Source: Pseudomonadota bacterium
GTDB lineage: Bacteria; Pseudomonadota; Gammaproteobacteria; Burkholderiales; Burkholderiaceae_C
Assembly (NCBI GenBank): GCA_023442945.1
Contig: JAEZWW010000090.1
Location: 1-21,348, forward strand
DNA length: 21,348 nt
Reading direction: 5' to 3'
Part shown: in pieces, positions 20,489 through 21,348 of the stretch
How the letters are laid out: every line of letters begins with the position of its first letter
How positions within the stretch are numbered: position 1 is the first letter of the stretch
Made by a program: the position numbers and the translations under genes
The notes under the pieces: model-generated
The model's database searches: none
The model's input: the letters and a program-made list of their open reading frames with translations, nothing else
Told to the model about the DNA's origin: nothing

Positions 20489-21348
20489 TCAACCCGGTGG
20501 CGGCGGCTCGTGCCACATGCGCTGCCACACCGCGCGCCAGGCGGCGCCGATGCCTTCGCGCGTGAACACGGCGCCCTCGCCGGCCGGCGCGAGCGTGGGC
20601 GCGATGGCCTGCCAGCCTTCGCCCTGACGCCGCGCGATGGCAAAGTTGAAGCTGTAGGCCGGCTCCAGGCCCATGCGCAGGTCGCTCAGCACCAGGGTGC
20701 CGGCCTGCACGCGGGTGCGCATGAAACCGCCGTTGAACCAGCTCAGCCTCTGCACCGCCGGCACCTGCGCCGCCGAACGCAGCGCGGCGTGATCGGACGG
20801 GTGGGCCGCAAAGCGCATCGGCCCGCGGTCGGCCACCACCGAACGGTCGCCGATCAGGTAGCCCTCCGGCGTCATCACCACCACACGGTACAGCAGCGTG
20901 TTGAACGGGGTGGCGACCGAAAAGCGCGGCGCGTCGGCCAGCCCCAGCGGTGCCAGGCCCGCGCCGGCCGCACGATCGACCATGCCCTTGGCCAGCACCG
21001 ACCAGGCGAGATAGGCCGTGGAGAGCAACAGCCCGGCCACCAGCGCATGCTGCGCCAGCGCCCGATCGCGCGCCATCCAGGCCACGACGCAGGCCGCCAG
21101 CAGCCATGCGGTGTAGAGCGGATCGATGATGAACACGGTCGACCACCAGGTCGGCGCCACCGGCAGCGGCCAGAACAGTTGCGTGCCGTACGACGTGAAG
21201 GCATCCAGCAGCGGGTGCGTGAGCAGCGCCGCCAGGATGGCCCAGACCCAGCGCCGCGGCGCCTGCGCCACGCGCCCGCCGCGCTGCCTGAACAGCCACC
21301 AGATGAACCACGCCACGATGGGCAGCACGAACAGCGAGTGCGAAATGC
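20489..21348 (-). CDS. Membrane-bound metal-dependent hydrolase, YdjM/DUF457 type (5' end cut)
   Basis: The reading frame runs off the window edge; 286 codons including the stop are seen, beginning ISHSLFVLPIVAWFIW. The SHS at the start and THPLLDAFTSYGTQLFWP further in fit the DUF457 family (E. coli YdjM, a LexA-regulated inner-membrane putative hydrolase), where these His and Asp residues are thought to bind metal. About four hydrophobic segments are visible in the first 120 residues. A soluble domain follows, with VVMTPEGYLIGDRSV and RLSWFNGGFM, ending in a Pro-rich HEPPPPG. The missing N-terminus should hold the HRGLTHS-like first ligands. The substrate is not known. An in-frame GTG at 21328 is not a start, because the family motif continues upstream of it. 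Confidence 0.8.
   Translation of the reverse strand, partial: ISHSLFVLPIVAWFIWWLFRQRGGRVAQAPRRWVWAILAALLTHPLLDAFTSYGTQLFWPLPVAPTWWSTVFIIDPLYTAWLLAACVVAWMARDRALAQHALVAGLLLSTAYLAWSVLAKGMVDRAAGAGLAPLGLADAPRFSVATPFNTLLYRVVVMTPEGYLIGDRSVVADRGPMRFAAHPSDHAALRSAAQVPAVQRLSWFNGGFMRTRVQAGTLVLSDLRMGLEPAYSFNFAIARRQGEGWQAIAPTLAPAGEGAVFTREGIGAAWRAVWQRMWHEPPPPG

Overview
This is a 21.3 kb piece of GC-rich chromosome with very tight gene packing. Gene content (tesA divergent from a YbbA-like ATPase, selU, rlmB, cardiolipin synthase, a DUF2189 membrane protein) and a family of short intergenic elements with an ATAGCT...GCGCA core point to a betaproteobacterium, most likely Comamonadaceae (Acidovorax/Ottowia-like). 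That placement is an inference from gene order and sequence style. No rRNA, tRNA, CRISPR array, transposase or phage gene was found.

Layout. Bases 1-192 hold the tail of an ankyrin-repeat protein. Bases 280-4505 hold a short-chain dehydrogenase, a CpdA-like metallophosphoesterase, an AMP-forming acyl-CoA synthetase and a hotdog thioesterase, all on the + strand; the last two form a plausible acyl-CoA pair. Bases 4791-11467 hold the most distinctive block: a TetR-type repressor on the - strand, then a divergent + strand run of eleven small genes (DUF1428, PhnB-like VOC, SnoaL-like, PhnB-like VOC, PhnB-like VOC, GST, glyoxalase-like VOC, GFA zinc protein, GST, two SRPBCC/AHSA1 proteins, glyoxalase-like VOC; twelve if DUF1428 is counted as the first). 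Gaps are short and two junctions have ATGA overlaps. Two near-identical palindromes 30 bp apart lie between the repressor and the run, which looks like its switch. The genes together suggest an inducible response to small electrophilic or xenobiotic compounds; the actual substrate is not visible.

Bases 11513-13973 hold rlmB (-) and a cardiolipin synthase-like phospholipase D protein (+). Bases 13990-15036 (-) encode a glycine-zipper protein built from four tandem 60-61 residue repeats. Bases 15358-19161 hold an ABC ATPase (-) divergent from a tesA-selU-PLP enzyme operon (+); the start codons of the ATPase and tesA are only 14 bp apart. The PLP enzyme has the serine hydroxymethyltransferase fold but lacks key catalytic residues of that family. 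Bases 19285-21348 (-) hold a membrane hydrolase of the YdjM/DUF457 type (cut by the window end), a DUF2189 membrane protein and a small charged protein, closed by a strong intrinsic terminator.

Candidates for new biology, in my order: the TetR-controlled multi-family small-protein cluster with its twin operators, the tandem glycine-zipper protein, the altered-site SHMT-like enzyme in the selU operon, and the dispersed intergenic element.
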